Source of the DNA: Leptasterias polaris | Taxonomy: Eukaryota; Echinodermata; Asteroidea; Forcipulatida; Asteriidae | DNA: 64,000 bases | Assembly: GCA_037783415.1 (NCBI GenBank) | Contig: JAZGTN010000119.1 | Span: forward strand, 186,001-250,000 | Reading direction: 5' to 3' | In this document: positions 20,201-33,486 of the stretch, piece after piece | Layout: each line of letters starts with the position of its first letter | Position numbering within the stretch: the first letter of the stretch is position 1 | Position numbers and translations under genes: made by a program | The notes under the pieces: model-generated | The model's input: the letters and a program-made list of their open reading frames with translations, nothing else | Database searches by the model: none | What the model was told of the DNA's origin: nothing

Positions 20201-23200
20201 AAACATCCGGATTTGGAGACATGACTTCCATGACCTGGATTGTGTCATTTCCGGAGCAATCTGGTGAGCTGCGGGCGGTGCTGGAGCCAGAGTTAGACTC
20301 CTCCTCCAGCTCCAAGATGGTGAGAACAATCTCGTCATCAGATTTACTCAGGTTGAGGTTGACTTGAGTCGGTTGACTTTGTTGGAATGTTTCTGATAAA
20401 TTAGAAGATAAATTTGACAAAATTTGTGAACACAAGATTTAAAACTTTGTTAAAAAAAACCACCCAAAACCCCAAAACTATACTGGGACCATGATCCAAG
20501 AGCAAGTTCAGAGCTTGATTTTGCAGGAAATTTTCACTGAAGCTACATGTCTTGAATAAAAACTGTCTGTCTGATATCATGTCAGTGCAAACATGTTGTA
20601 TCTCCTAAAACAGCACTAATTATGTTACGTGCAAGTTTGAAATTGTCAAAAATAAAGTATCTTGCTTCAAATAGCCCAGATGTACACACAAAACAAATAC
20701 ACGCTGAGATACGACTTTTCTGTAAGCAGCATTTTTGTGCAATATACAAGAATGTTTTTGCAAAACCAAGATAAAAGGTTTTTGCACTGGTATATTTGCC
20801 GAGTGTTTGGAAGGTTTAAAATTGATAAAACCATTGACTGCTGGACGTGATCAAGTTTGGGGTTACTAGCCCAATGCTGAAACTAGTACAGTAGACTTTT
20901 GCCAACTATCAAGTGGGTATTTCAAACTCTGCCAGGTACTTTTTGCCAACAAGTCACATTCCAGGACATGACAAACAGAAAGAGAAAGATCCAAGCCCAG
21001 ATACACTTACCCTCAACGTCCTGATCTTGCAGGAAACAGTCGCTAGTCTCCCCATACATCAGTAATGGTGTTATAATATCATCTGGAAGGTGTGGTATCT
21101 CCTGGAGTAGAAGACTACCTTGGCTGGACAGTGGAGACAAGATAATAACAACAACAATGATAAATTGTAGTCTTATATAGCGCAGGTATCCACCAATAAG
21201 GCACTAAGGCGCTTGAACAAGGAGATACACTTTTTTAAGACAGGTTTTGAAGTAATTTTTTAAAATTGTGGGACAGATCCACGCAGCACCTTGCAAGAGT
21301 TTACTAGTGCTGCAACACAAATCTTTTGTCAATAAAATAAGGCATTCTTTACAACTACAATATACATTTTTTTAAACCGAGGTTTCAAAGACGCCGGGTC
21401 TTGTAAAGTTCACTTCATCGAGAGCACCAAAACGATGACCAGGCCTGAAATCATTACAACAATGACTTAGGACACAAACAGTAGAAACACTTACTGTAAA
21501 GATGCCAACCAGCACTGAAAAGACCAACACTGAAAAGACACCAACCGGCTCTTTTCAAAGCCAGCACTTCTTATTAGAAGAAATCAATATATGGCGTATC
21601 GGAAAGAAAAACAATAACATCCACCTCCCATCCTACAATGCCTCATATTATTCAAACACATAATAAATACCTGTTTTCTGTGTCTTGGTCTGTAGTGAGA
21701 GGAACACCTTGAAACAGCCCAGCATCTGAGGTGACACTGTCAAGAGATTGATAAACATGGCTAGCTATTTGTGTTTAGTCACTTCACACTCCCGGATGAA
21801 GAGAAGCAATTATATGGTTATACGTGCAAACCAAAGCTCTTAGCTTTTTCTTTATTTTGATGAGCAGGGAACGATTTCATCCTGTGAGACTTTGCAACTG
21901 ATGCATTTTGTGTAGCAATTTGCTCTGCTAGGGAAAACATTCACTGATCAGGATAAATACATATTTATAGTGGCATGGTTGTTTCGAAAACAAGTCGGAC
22001 GAGTCAATCAAATTATTTGTAGTTGAGGAAAGGGAAGAGAAGAAAAAGAAGGCAAGAAAATAAGTTTTCTTGTGTGCATTTTACCATTGTTCTAAAGCAC
22101 ATTGCAAATACATCCGTACAAAATAAGCACATTTAAAGTAAATTTTTCAACAATTAAATTCAAATAATTATAAAACTAAACATTATTATCACACATAATT
22201 AAATATCATTTAAAGTAACCCAATCTTTGTTTGGAAAGACTAATTTGATGTCTAATCAAATATATGATTAGCTTGGATGAATACAGGGCAGGGTAATAAG
22301 AATAATGTGCCTTTTTTGACTGTTTTTTACATCTTGCCTTCATACCAGAATGGCTTTTTAATTGTTCCTGTCTTTTACTCCCTTTTGTGCCATTAATCTT
22401 TATTCCATTTTTGTCTTGTAGGGATACTGCTTTGTTTTGTTAAATTATTAATGTTGTTGTTGCTCTATTTTCTAATGAATTTTTAACTGATTTTATGTAA
22501 ATTTAGACGCAATTCAATCTCTGATTGTGATGTCTTTTTGTATTTTTGAAATAATGAATAAACCATTTATAATAAAAATAATAAAAATAATAATAATCTT
22601 AAAAACAGAATGAAACCGAGCAGATTGCATATCACGAGGTAGTCTGTACCAGCTGAGTGTCAATGTGCAGCTTGTATGATTGACCGACCCGTTATAGATT
22701 TTTGCATTTTTTGAAAATGGGGCGGGGTTGGGGGTGGGAAGGAAGTAGAGATTATTAGTAGCGTTAAAATATGTGTAAGTTACAGAGATTGGCCAATATT
22801 TGCATCTTGCAATCAGGGAGATTTAGTACACTCCCAAGAATCAGAGAGATATTTAGAATTACATTCAACATAATAGAAAAAAAGATTTACATAATCAGAG
22901 AGATTTTTAAAACGTGTTCATCAAAACATGGAAAGATTTGTTTCTTTCCAGCAAACTTTCTGCAGACTCAGGGAACTCTGAAGTTACCTTGTTTGTTTTT
23001 ATTTCCATTCATACAACAAATAATAATAATAAATAATACACAAGCTGATAGACTACACCAGGTTATCATTTTTTTCTTCAAAATATAAACAAGACACATG
23101 TGTATATGAATTGGGGTGTCATCCGAGAGAAGGACAATGCCCTCTGTAGTGGAGCACCATAGACTGCTGTCAAGTTCAAAATAAGTAGATAAATAGCAAT

Positions 23201-26200
23201 TAAGAATAAACAATTCATTTCAGTTGCAGAAATTAGGATAAAATATAATTCCTTCAGGGACACACAATAACGAAGTTAAACTGAGAATAAATATTGCCTA
23301 GCTCCTAGGGCAGGAAAAGCAATTAAGATTAGTACAAAGGAAATGCTTGTACTTGTCAAAATAAAATTTCTTTAAATGCTTTGTGAACACCTTTTTAGAC
23401 AAATTCGTCAAGTCATGTCTCAATTCGTCAAGACAAATTTACCTTGTATTATCTCTACACCGTTTGACTGGGTTCACACTTTCAACATCCAGGAAGTCTT
23501 CCTCAGGACCCTCAGTGTCAGGTCTCAACTGGGTGTCTCGTTTCACCACACCTCTGGGCTGGTCCAGGGTCGCCCAGTTGGGTTTATCGCCACCCAGTAC
23601 GAAGTGAACTCTTTCCTCACTGGGGGTAGTCGTGGGCATCCAGAAGGACCCTTGATTCTGGGCGGTGAGCTGCTGAGCGGGTGGTTTGTTCGAGGGTTTC
23701 ATTTCGGACTTGGAGGGTGGATTAGGTGTTTTGGAGGGTGGATTAGGTGTTTTGGAGGGCTGGCTGGGTGCTTTGATCCTTCGCCTTGGTTGCTGGGAGG
23801 GTTGACTGGGTGGAGATGAACTCCTCTGGGGGCTTTTCTGGGTGAACTTCCTGCTGACTCCACTGGAAATAAAACAGCAATAACAAATTTCAAAACTTCA
23901 ATTTGAATATTAAATACCATTCATTTAAGGGTATTTAGCAGGATTGTTAATGATAACAAACATCATTGTTTAATTTTAGTCTGAAAGCTGACTGATTATG
24001 AAGTTTGTCCTAGAACCATGTTTTCTGTGAAATTATTTCCCTTTGAAATGAAATCATATTTGAGAAAACTATCCGAGACCTAAACAGAAAGAAAAAAACC
24101 CAGCTGTTTTTGTTTCCAACAACCAAAGTTCAATAAGTCCTCCTGACACACACAACGGATTAACCCCTGCTAATTGTCCGGTGATTTTTTTTCGGACTTA
24201 CTATAGGGGGCTGAGGACCTTCCGTGCAAGAGGGTCCCACGGTCTGATCCGGGCAGCGGTCGATCGCTTATGATATTTCTTTCTTCTTGTTGTCGGCTGC
24301 AAATAGAAATAAAAAACCACTGTCATTGTCACCCATTATTGGAAAGCTCCATTAAAGAATTTCCGAGTTCGGCCACCAAAACTCAGAAACTATCCTCTTT
24401 TTCAGTGAGTGTGGGTGTGTTTACATTGAATTACTTGGGTCATTAAACTATGGATGAGCAGTTATAATAATCAGCCTGGTGCAGTCAACATGCACTACTG
24501 GTTTGTTCTTGATCCAATTGCAAGACTAGGGTCCACTGTATGGGAAAAGAATATTTACTTGGAGATAACAGGTGTGAGTTGGCAAAGACAAGAAGGATGT
24601 ATTATTTTGGCCGCTTTCTTTGATGAAACTTTCCCGTAAAGACCCGAAATTAGTGTTTATGTTTATTTTTTAGAATTTCAAAAGGTCGTATCGAACATGA
24701 AATTTTACCATTAGAAAAAGTACAAGGACTCACCTACATATGGTGGACTTATTTTTTTTCAAAACTGTACCTTTGTTTTTTTCTCTTGAGTTTCCGTGAT
24801 CATGCTGTCCTTTCCCTCATCCCCATCGTCAAAGATGAGCCTTTTACATCGGTTGCTCTTCGACTGCAGCGACTCTCCTTCCTGGGAGAGTCTCATGTCG
24901 TTTATGAAACGGGAGGACCAGTTGGTGGCGCGCTTCTTCGGAGGAACACCTGGAGGCTTGGAGGCGGAGGCGACAATGCGCGACGAGCGAGGGGTGAGGT
25001 AAGTATTGGACTTCTTGGATCTGACAGAAGAAATTAGACGGACCACAAAAGTCAAAAATGTCTACAATTACAAAAATAGCAGAAAGGCAACTCCAGGGTT
25101 CACATCACACTGAAATATATATTTTTTCTCTCCCCTGAATAACTTTTTGGATCGCGGGTTTAAATTTCTTTTCACTAGCAACGAATTGAGGGGGGCAGGG
25201 AAAAACTTTGAAAACAAAGTCTTTACGTCAATTGTCAATGGTAGATGTAACCACACTAATGATAAAACATAATTAATCACACGGAGGCCACGCACGAGTT
25301 ATAGCATGGAGCAATAAACTATGGTTAGACATCATTTTCTAATGAAAGCGCCCTTATTGCCCGAATGAAAATGGCCTTGCCCTCTCAAAGATGAAATTCC
25401 AGGCCTTAAGTATACTAACAGTTAAGCTCAAATTAACACAGTAAGATTTTCAAATGGGACTCTAGGCAAAATGAAAATAGCCTTAAAGGCACTGAACACG
25501 TTTGGTAATTGTCAAAGACCAGTATTCTCACTTGGTGTATCCCAACATATGCATACAATAACAAGCCTGTGAAAATTTGGGCTCAATTGGTCATCGAAGT
25601 TGCAAGAAAATGATGAAAGAAAAAAACACCCTTGTTGTACAAATTAGTGTGCTTTCAGATAGGAATAAAAGGCTTCTGGCCAGAAGTCTTTTATTATTTT
25701 AGTGACAAATGACCTCTTTCTCAAAAACTACGTTACTTCAGAGGGAGTCGTTTCTCACAATGTTTTATACTATCAACAGCTCTCCGTTGCTCATTACCAA
25801 GTAAGTTTTTATGCTAATATATATTTTGAGTAATTACCAAACGTGTACAGTGCCTTTAAAGTTATTGTTGCACCTGTCTGACAAGTCTGAAAGAAAAAAA
25901 AGAGGGACATTTTGACTCACCGTTCCTCTTCCTGAAAGGACGGGATTTCCTCCTCGCACATCAAGTCTGGAGTAACTTTGTCGTCTCCTGCATCTTGGCT
26001 GGAGTCAAGATCTTGGGAGGAACTGTCCCATCCTCCTGGCTCACCTACAATTAAATATTTTAATTCAATTCTATGTTTCACTTATTTCTATTCTAAATAG
26101 CCCACACACTGAAGTAATCTTTCAAGAATTATTTTTTGGCGTCACTCCTTCGACGATTTTTCTAGTAAGAGTTTTGGGAGTGACACAAGAAACATTTTCG

Positions 26201-26311
26201 TAACTTGTTTTTCTTTTTCTTATTTCAAGAAAACAATTTCCTCTTCTTTGGTATGGAATCGAAGCTCCCTGAATGTACAGATTGTTACACATTCGAGGTT
26301 TACAGACTCTC

Positions 26312-26364
<53 letters not shown>

Positions 26365-29300
26365 TTATTCGGATAAAAATACAGCAAGAACATACCCAAA
26401 ATACATACATGTACATAACAACAGGAGAAAAGACAATGAAACAAGATAGAAATACTGCACAAAATTATCCAAGGATAGCCCCAAAAAAGCCAATAACTTA
26501 GACTTATTTCCATTGGGGTCCTTACAAACAACGGCAAAAAACACCTCCCCAAAAAGGGAGTATCGATCAAGAACAGACGAACCTAGTCAAGAGCAAAAAG
26601 ATGATTCAAGGAAAAACAAAGCAAGAGAACACATGAAAAATAAATAGAAAAATAGGAAAAACTAATATTTTAAATTAAAAAATAAATTAAATTAAATTAA
26701 ATTAAATCAATAAATAATATAAAAAATTGAAACCAAAAAGGAACCCAAGCTATGCTTCCTTAGAGGTGGCTTTTGTGGCAAGGTGGCATTTGACTAGTTT
26801 TTTAAATTGTTGCAGGCTAGTAGATTGTACATCAATACATCAATTGTACATCAATTGTACATCGATAGTACATTGTACATCATTTCATGAAGGTCTGGTC
26901 ATAACAAGGGCCAAATCTTTTCACCTCTGTGATGGCAAGGTTGCCTCTAGGCTTTCATGAAAATATGAAGGTGCAGAAAAAATCAGGAAAAATCGTGAAA
27001 TCAGGAAAAATGTAAGTGTTTCGAAAATAAAGAGACTGTATAAGGACTTGCTAATTAGTGTAGAGTTACTGGCCCAATGCTGTTTCTTGAAGAGGACATT
27101 TTATGAAGGTGCAGAATTTATAAGACTGTATTTATAAGTACTTGCTCAGTTTTAGAGTTACTGGCCCAATGCTGTTAATGAGGGGGGTAACACTGGGAAA
27201 GAAAACAATTACTGTTTGAAGTAATATAGGTTTTAATTTTGTTCTATTTCTGTTGATACATGATTCATGTAAGTGAGGTAGTCCGTTATAGAGACACCCA
27301 TTTTATGCAGACTGGTTTTCAGATGGGAAATGAACTAAACCGGCATGCAATATATTAAGATATCAGGTGGTGATATCACAGTACACAGATCAACCCTCCT
27401 ACTGTCTAACCATTCAATACCATTTGCTGAGGTTTTGAACGATAGATTATTTATGCCAGTCTGCAACATGATACCATGTGGTGATTGCATTTATGAACTA
27501 CATACACAACAGTATGTGTGGAGTTTTTTGGGATTTTTTTTCTGGAAAGAGATGTACCACCATACACACCATCAAGCAGTAATGCCATAATATGGTGTCA
27601 ATTGGTTGATTAATTTGCTGGAAAGTGTTACCAAATTTAAGAGGGTTTAGAGCAAACTTCCTCCATCGTTTTCAGACAGGCAAGACAGATATACAATGTA
27701 TCTCCTTCTGCCACGAGACATCCATATCGGTTGAACCTTCCCACTTTTACCTTGATCTAAGCTTTTGATTGTCCCGCCAACAATCTGGTACCGTTTGGAC
27801 GGGGTACCGACGAGATTGGACAAAAACGACCGTGTGAAGGGTGAGATGGGGTCCTCCTCCTGAGATAGGCTCCAGATTGCACCGACGATTGGGCTCCAGG
27901 CTGGGCTTGAGGGGTAGGGTTTAATTGGTGTCAACATCTGTGGTGACTGCGAGTAGATCCCTGTATGCAAAAAAAAAGGCAATTTTTAAAACTTCCAACG
28001 CAAAACTTGTCTTTGTTTTTCAAAAATGAAAAAAAAAATTGAGCTAAAATAAACGGGAAAAAATGAAAATATGAATGAAGTTTATATTTCGATCTCTGCA
28101 GGGAAGAATTCATTTGGAGTATGAGATTTTGCATGGTGGAAAGGAAGACAAGTGAATGTTGTACACCGTTTTCAGTGGTGGCCCTCCAGGTGCTGGGGGA
28201 GGGCGACAAAACCTGACCAAGGAGGCATTTTTAGTGAACTAATAATTAATTTGTTTTACCAGAACTGAACATTTTTTTAAAATATTTGCTGAGGATTTTT
28301 GAAATTTGTAAGTATCCATAGACAATGGTAAATTTTCACAATAATATGCGGTTGGAAGAAAACCAACCTGCAGGACTTATTCAGTCTTGGGAACTGGCCT
28401 GTTGCTAAAACTACTGGACTCTGGCCAGTGGTCCAGTGGATTATTTCAAGCACTGTTTCTCCTTATTAAAAAGTGCCTCTTTCTGTCGCAAACTTGACAA
28501 ACAAGAAAGTAGACTTGCCCAGATTCAACACTATTTTATGAGCCACTTACCGAAGTCTAAAGGAATGTTGATTTTTCGGGGGGTAAGCTTACTGGGCGGG
28601 ACAGGAGACTGTAGAGGGGTGTGGTTCCCTTTGTCCTGCTCGTCACAAATTAGGGACTTCGTAGGTACTGGACAACGAGCGCCACCGGTCGTAACTTGAG
28701 TTACAGATGGGACTGTATGAAATTAGTTGCATCAGGGAAAAAATACGAAGAAATCAGAAATGTGAGTGCACACCCCCCCCCAAAAAAACAACATATTTTA
28801 TTTTTATGCTGTTAGGAATATCTGCCCCAAAATTATGAACGACATAGTGGGAACATAATGTTAACTCAAAAATTCCACAGATGGCATGTCAGAGCCGAGC
28901 GGATAAGAGCACCAGACTCAATCTCTGGTGTTTCTGTTCAGCAGAGTGTGGGTTCGAGTCCCGGTCGTGACACTTGTGTCCTCAAGCAAGACACTTAACC
29001 ATTATTGCTTCGTCCTTCGGATGGGACGTAAAGCCGTTGGTCCTGTTTGTTAATGTGTAAGGCATGTACAAGAACCCAGTTACACTTATCGTAAAAGAGA
29101 AGGGGTTTGCCCCAGTGTTTCTGGCTGGTCCGGCAGCAATATGCGCCACCTCACCTTATATACCTTACAAGGTATTGCATCATTGTCTCATAAAATCATT
29201 CTCAACAAGCTCCAGCAAGTTTGCTATTTCGGCGCATTTATGACAGACATGGTGCATTACAAATGTACAGTATTATTATTATTTTGTTTTATTCACAATA

Positions 29301-32300
29301 TAAAAAATAAAACAATTCTGAGATGACATCAATTTTCTGTGGAAGTCATTCAAACTGGTTTGACCAGGTTGAATAAAACAATGCGTCATATTTTGCGGAA
29401 ATTATGAAATTTCATAAATTTTTATTCTGTTTGAGTTTGACTTTTGAAAATGCCGCACCTGTTTGACCATCCTCCTTGTTGATGCTCGTTCCACTTGCTG
29501 TTGTTTTTGCAGAGAGGGGAACTAACTGATCACATCTTCTTTGACGCGTTGAAACAACTGCTGGAACTGGTGACGCCCCTGGATCTTTAACAGCAACTTT
29601 CTTCGATTTGGGGCTGACCATTTTCAAAAACAGAAATACAACACATGTTTTTTCATGAAGTTCCAAAAGATTTACTTGGTAATCAAGCAATTAAGGGGCC
29701 GTTCAGAATAATAAGTGTTTAATGTCAATATTTTTTTCACAAATGTGGGTGAGGGGGTCCAAAGAAATGAGTAAAAGAGGTAAATATAAAGAGAAGGGAA
29801 AAAAAAGCGTAGCCAAAAAAATGAAAATACAGAGAGGCCTCCTCCAGATTGTATGTGATGTCCTTGCAGTTCCACCTTGTTTTGATAGCCGATACTGTGG
29901 AGATGGCTTGAACTTTCTCTTTCCTTACAAAGTTGCATGCTAAAAGCCAGAAAAGGCCGTCAATTGAAGACTACTGAGCTTGGAGAATAATTTGTTTTAA
30001 ATATCTGGCTCAATTTGAAGCACTACTTAGTTTTCCAGGAGAAAATGGTAAATGAAATAGTCAAAAGTTATATATTTAAAAATCAAATATTGGCTGGATG
30101 TGTGGGCCCAAAACAATTTCAACAAAAGATGGAAATTTTAAACATTGACTTTTCCAAATGGCTTCTAAGAAATGAACAAGTCTAAATACAGTCTCTTGAT
30201 TTTTCAAACACATGCATATCTTGTTCTTTTGATTTTCCAGTGAAAGTGCCCTTTGCCTGCAGGCCTGTGTATTTATTGCCATTTACCTGGTCTTCTTGGA
30301 CTGTTTGGAAGTCAATGTAGCATTCAGGTGACTGTCTCCATTCCCCTTACTCCTCTGTCTGTTCTTGAAGTGATATCTGTAGGCAAACTCTTTCCGTGCC
30401 ATTTGCAGATTATGTTGGCCCTTTCTTGGGGACACCTTTTTATTTTTGTCTAGAAATAACAATATTAATATCTGAGTTTGGTATTTCCCCTTAAAGCGAT
30501 AAACAAAAGCACTGCAACCTCGTACGAGTTGTGACTTGGACTCCAGTCCGACTTGAATCACATTTAATTTATTACTCGGTACTCACTCGGACAGAGACTA
30601 GATAGTCAATGCCTTGGACTAGGACTCATCTAGACTCAAACTTGGGACTCGGACTCAAAGTCTGTGACTCTGGACTCGACAGCAAAAAGTTTATTATTTA
30701 ATCATATTAATCTCTCAAATAAATGACTGTGAATACTCTGTGTATTTTTTTTGAGTCCATCGGAAATGTTTTTTGAGTGATCATCCAAAAGTAGTGGATA
30801 CCGTTGGAAAGCTCTTTTTCAAGAGTTGAAAACCGTTGGAAAGCTCTTTTCCAATTGTTGGAAACCGTTGAAAAGCTCTCATCCAAGTCTTGGATACCGT
30901 TGAAAAGCTCATATCCAATTGTTGGAAACCGATGGAAAGCTCTTTTCCAAGAGTTGAAAACCATTGGAAAGCTCTTTTTCCAAGTTTTGGAAACTGTTGG
31001 AAGGCTTATTTCAAAGTGCTTGATACCGTTAGGAAGCTTTTGCCAAGTGTTGGATACCGTTGGAAAGCTAGTGTTGGAAAGCTCATTTTCAACTGAATTC
31101 AGAAATGTACACCTCAGTTTAAGTAAGATACAAAATTACTTTAATAACAATTTTCTTTTGGTGAGTGTCAGACTAGGTCTTGTAGTTTAAGCGCTCAATA
31201 ATTAAGTTTTCTTACCAGTATAAATGGCCTGGCTTAACAGCATCACCACTGACTCCAGGTACTGCACTCTCTCAACCGTCTTCTGAACTATCACCTCCTG
31301 ATTGTGATAAAAAATGTTAAAAGGTGAAAAAATGATTGTATAACTCCTATAGTCTCCTGATGTGGTGCAAGAGCACTAAGGTAAAAATGACTATTGAGAT
31401 AAACCGTCTCTCAGCTCTTTCAGAGCTTCTCTAGTCCTCCACAGAAGAGAGCTAACCTCGATTACATCTTTTCTGGGGTGTGGCGACCAGGGCCCTGGGG
31501 GTGTAGGGGGAGTGTGTCACCACCCAATAACTTTCTCAGTCGGTATTTTGAGTCTTAAGTGGCAAACAAAGCACTTTCAAAATCAAATAGAACAAGGACA
31601 TCTTAACTAGAATTCAGTCATTTTGACAGTCGGATTCCATGCTGGGTGCCTTGGTATAAAACTGGTCGACACAACACAGAGAAGGTGAGTAATTTAAAAA
31701 GTATAATTTCTTGAATTAGTGGACAATATTGGTAGGTGACAAGTGGCTTTTCATATATGCCGCAACAGTCTTCCATACAACATTTGATGATTCAATTTTC
31801 AGGTGAATAAAGAAAATATTATCAGAACAGGTTTTTAACCTGCGACTTCCAGATTAAGGTACCCACACTCTACTAACTAAGGCACCAAAAATAAAGTAAA
31901 AACCATTCCGATGACTTTGTCTCAATTCAGACTTTGTCTCAATTCTGCGTCTTGGCCTATGCTATGGGTCGTCCAAAAGGCCCCCCTCACCCAATTTTGA
32001 AAAATTATGTGAAGAACCCCGTTTTATATCTACCTTTGAAACGCGTGATTTCTGGCAGCTTCTTGTGGGCAGAACTTTATTCTTCAAGTGATTAAAGCAA
32101 CAAGAGAGATTTGACCTCCACTTTGCATCCGATTCCCGTCGCTTCTTCTTTTTCTCCTCCTTCCCAGGAGAAACTTCTTGGGGCCGGAGTATCAACGACG
32201 GTGCCCGAGTTTTGGCGGGCTCAGCTGCACACAGTGGCCTTGGAACCGGTTGAGAGGGGGCACTACACGTCGCTATTTGTTGGTGACGGTTGAACTTTTT

Positions 32301-32414
32301 ATGGGACCAATTGAAAGGATCCCTCAGCGGTGAATAAAAGGATATCTCAGTTGTCGGAGAAAGAAGCGGCGGTGAAAGAGTTGTGCCTGAAAAACCATTT
32401 TTGATGAAGGGCAT
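17222..32414 (-). CDS. large Ser/Pro-rich protein with bHLH-like N-terminal domain, 16 coding exons
   Basis: Coding exons in transcript order (high to low coordinate): 32414-32034, 31297-31216, 30449-30287, 29613-29459, 28712-28551, 27960-27751, 26044-25921, 25020-24771, 24296-24202, 23862-23443, 21736-21671, 21123-21011, 20392-19441, 19229-18790, 18190-17999, 17296-17222 (TGA 17224-17222). All have GT/AG borders, and phases agree except at the 19441/19229 junction (see findings). Total about 1290 residues. Residues ~87-150 run KKKKRRESDAKWRSN, LSCCFNHLKNKVLPT, a short loop, then SKEVIVQKTVERVQYLESVV: the pattern of a basic region, helix 1, loop and helix 2 with an intron in the loop/helix 2 border. 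The rest is rich in Ser, Pro, Lys and acidic stretches with many SP/TP sites, suggesting a nuclear, phosphorylated protein. The start ATG (CAAAATGCC) is four bases into the exon after a 5' UTR exon. I do not recognise the orthologue. A germline or cell-cycle bHLH factor is possible but not shown. Confidence 0.8.
17731..17835 (+). mobile_element. tRNA-Leu-derived SINE head fragment
   Basis: CCGTGTCGTGGCTGAGCGG through GAGTCGAGTCCCCGTC, in the last intron of the minus-strand gene. Confidence 0.7.
18534..18775. mobile_element. partial copy of the TTAACCC MITE
   Basis: Shares the CCTACTTCTATTCACA...TGTCTGGGCGTT core and the AAGGGTTAA right end with 16004-16277; left end differs. It ends 15 bases from the donor of the exon at 18790-19229. 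Confidence 0.7.
25493..25859. mobile_element. MITE with TTAA target site, second copy (inverted)
   Basis: Reverse-oriented copy of 12690-13055, in an intron of the minus-strand bHLH-like gene; TTAA flanks are intact. Confidence 0.85.
26311..26361. repeat. (GATT)n microsatellite
   Basis: About twelve GATT units. Other simple repeats are (TTTA)n at 41708-41747, (ATTT)n at 61561-61594 and a poly-G run at 41812-41834. Confidence 0.9.
27391..27649. mobile_element. MITE, ACCCTCCTACTGTCTAACC family
   Basis: AACCCTCCTAC at the left and GAGGGTTTAG at the right. It shares internal sequence (CCATTCAATACCATT) with 59414-59634. Confidence 0.65.
28882..29180 (+). mobile_element. tRNA-Leu-derived SINE
   Basis: Head GCATGTCAGAGCCGAGCGGA with A box, a variable arm, and B box GGGTTCGAGTCCCGG, then the body CTTCGTCCTTCGGATGGGAC. 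A class II tRNA shape (GCCGAGTGG, CCAGACTCAA, long variable arm) points to tRNA-Leu. The 3' end is truncated. Confidence 0.85.
30795..31090. repeat. ~33-bp minisatellite in an intron of the bHLH-like gene
   Basis: About nine units of ATACCGTTGGAAAGCTCTTT with TCCAAGTGTTGG, each internally self-complementary (TTGGAAAGCTCTTTTCCAA). Confidence 0.8.
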
Positions 32415-32744
32415 TTTGCTGAGGAAAAAACAACAACCTGTATTTAATTTAAGAAAAGTAACAGTTTGTGTAACAGTGAAACACTGATCCTTCAGTCCTA
32501 ATCACAATGCTTCTTTTTTGTCGAAAGGGCACGGGCACCAAGACCCTTTCTCTTTGGTAAAAAGGCACCGCTACGAGATAATTGTAAATTTGTAAGATTA
32601 TCATGTAGCTCTTCCCTCCTATGACAAGAGATTCAATTGAATGGTTGGTTTACAGTTGAGCAAAACTAAAAATAGACCATCAGATTCACCTCTTTGATTT
32701 AATTTAGCAATAATTCTTGAATTAAATTGGGTTTGAACAAAGAA

Positions 32745-32870
32745 AAAATTACTAGAGCGGGACTTGAACCAACGGCCTTCTGTTTTAAATTTAACGTGCC
32801 AATGCTCTACCACCAACTGAGCTATCTTACGTTGGCGGTCTCCCTATTTTGTCAATGTTCTGAATAAGAC
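32745..32870 (-). mobile_element. tRNA-Asn-like SINE
   Basis: Reverse copy of the 8290 element, with AGAGCGGGACTTGAACCAAC and CCACCAACTGAGCTATC. Confidence 0.75.
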
Positions 32871-33385
32871 AAACTGAGGTGTGTCAGCAGTCAGAAGCCA
32901 TACGTACATTGATACAACCGTTCCCTGCCATGCCTGCTGTGGCTCTGGCTGTGCAGCCAGGGATCACACCCAAGTTTACGATACACCAAAGACCTGAGAC
33001 TATTATGAGAAGCGGCAGCCAGGGGATCCCGCTCTAGCCATGATGAAGCTATAAACTAGTATAAGTATTAAAAAGGTGGTGGTACTCATCAGTGCTTGAT
33101 CCCCGGGCCCCGTGGATAGCCATAGCCCCATGCCATGCATGCAACCCCTTATGTTAAAATCAATCTGAGAGAAAAAACACACAACCGCTGCAAACGAAAG
33201 ACCATAGAGTAGACTAGAGCAAGGACTATCTGACTATCCCCCTCTATTATCTATACTAGTTATGGTAAAAAGACCAAGCCAAGGTTGAGGTTATAAGGTA
33301 AGACTAGAGTAAGAAACCTTCCTCATTCGACAAACAAACATCAAAATATGTTCCTTTTCACTTACCACAACAAGTAGGAACTCAC

Positions 33386-33480
33386 TTGGAACCATTAAAT
33401 CGGCTGTCTGGGCCGGGTAGTTTTTGTCTGTCTTTCAAAAATTAGATCGAATTCCTCGCGTGTGCCTGCCATAGTGAGTG
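33386..33480 (-). other. 5' UTR exon with a short upstream ORF (gene at 17222-32414)
   Basis: On the minus strand an ATG at 33472 opens a 25-codon reading frame (MAGTREEFDLIFERQ...) that stops about ten bases before a good donor (exon end 33386, GTGAGT following). The next acceptor upstream of the main ATG is at 32420 or so (TTTTTTCCTCAG). The 5' end of the exon is not defined; 33480 is nominal. The uORF could dampen translation of the main frame, which is inference. Confidence 0.45.
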
Positions 33481-33486
33481 CTGAAG

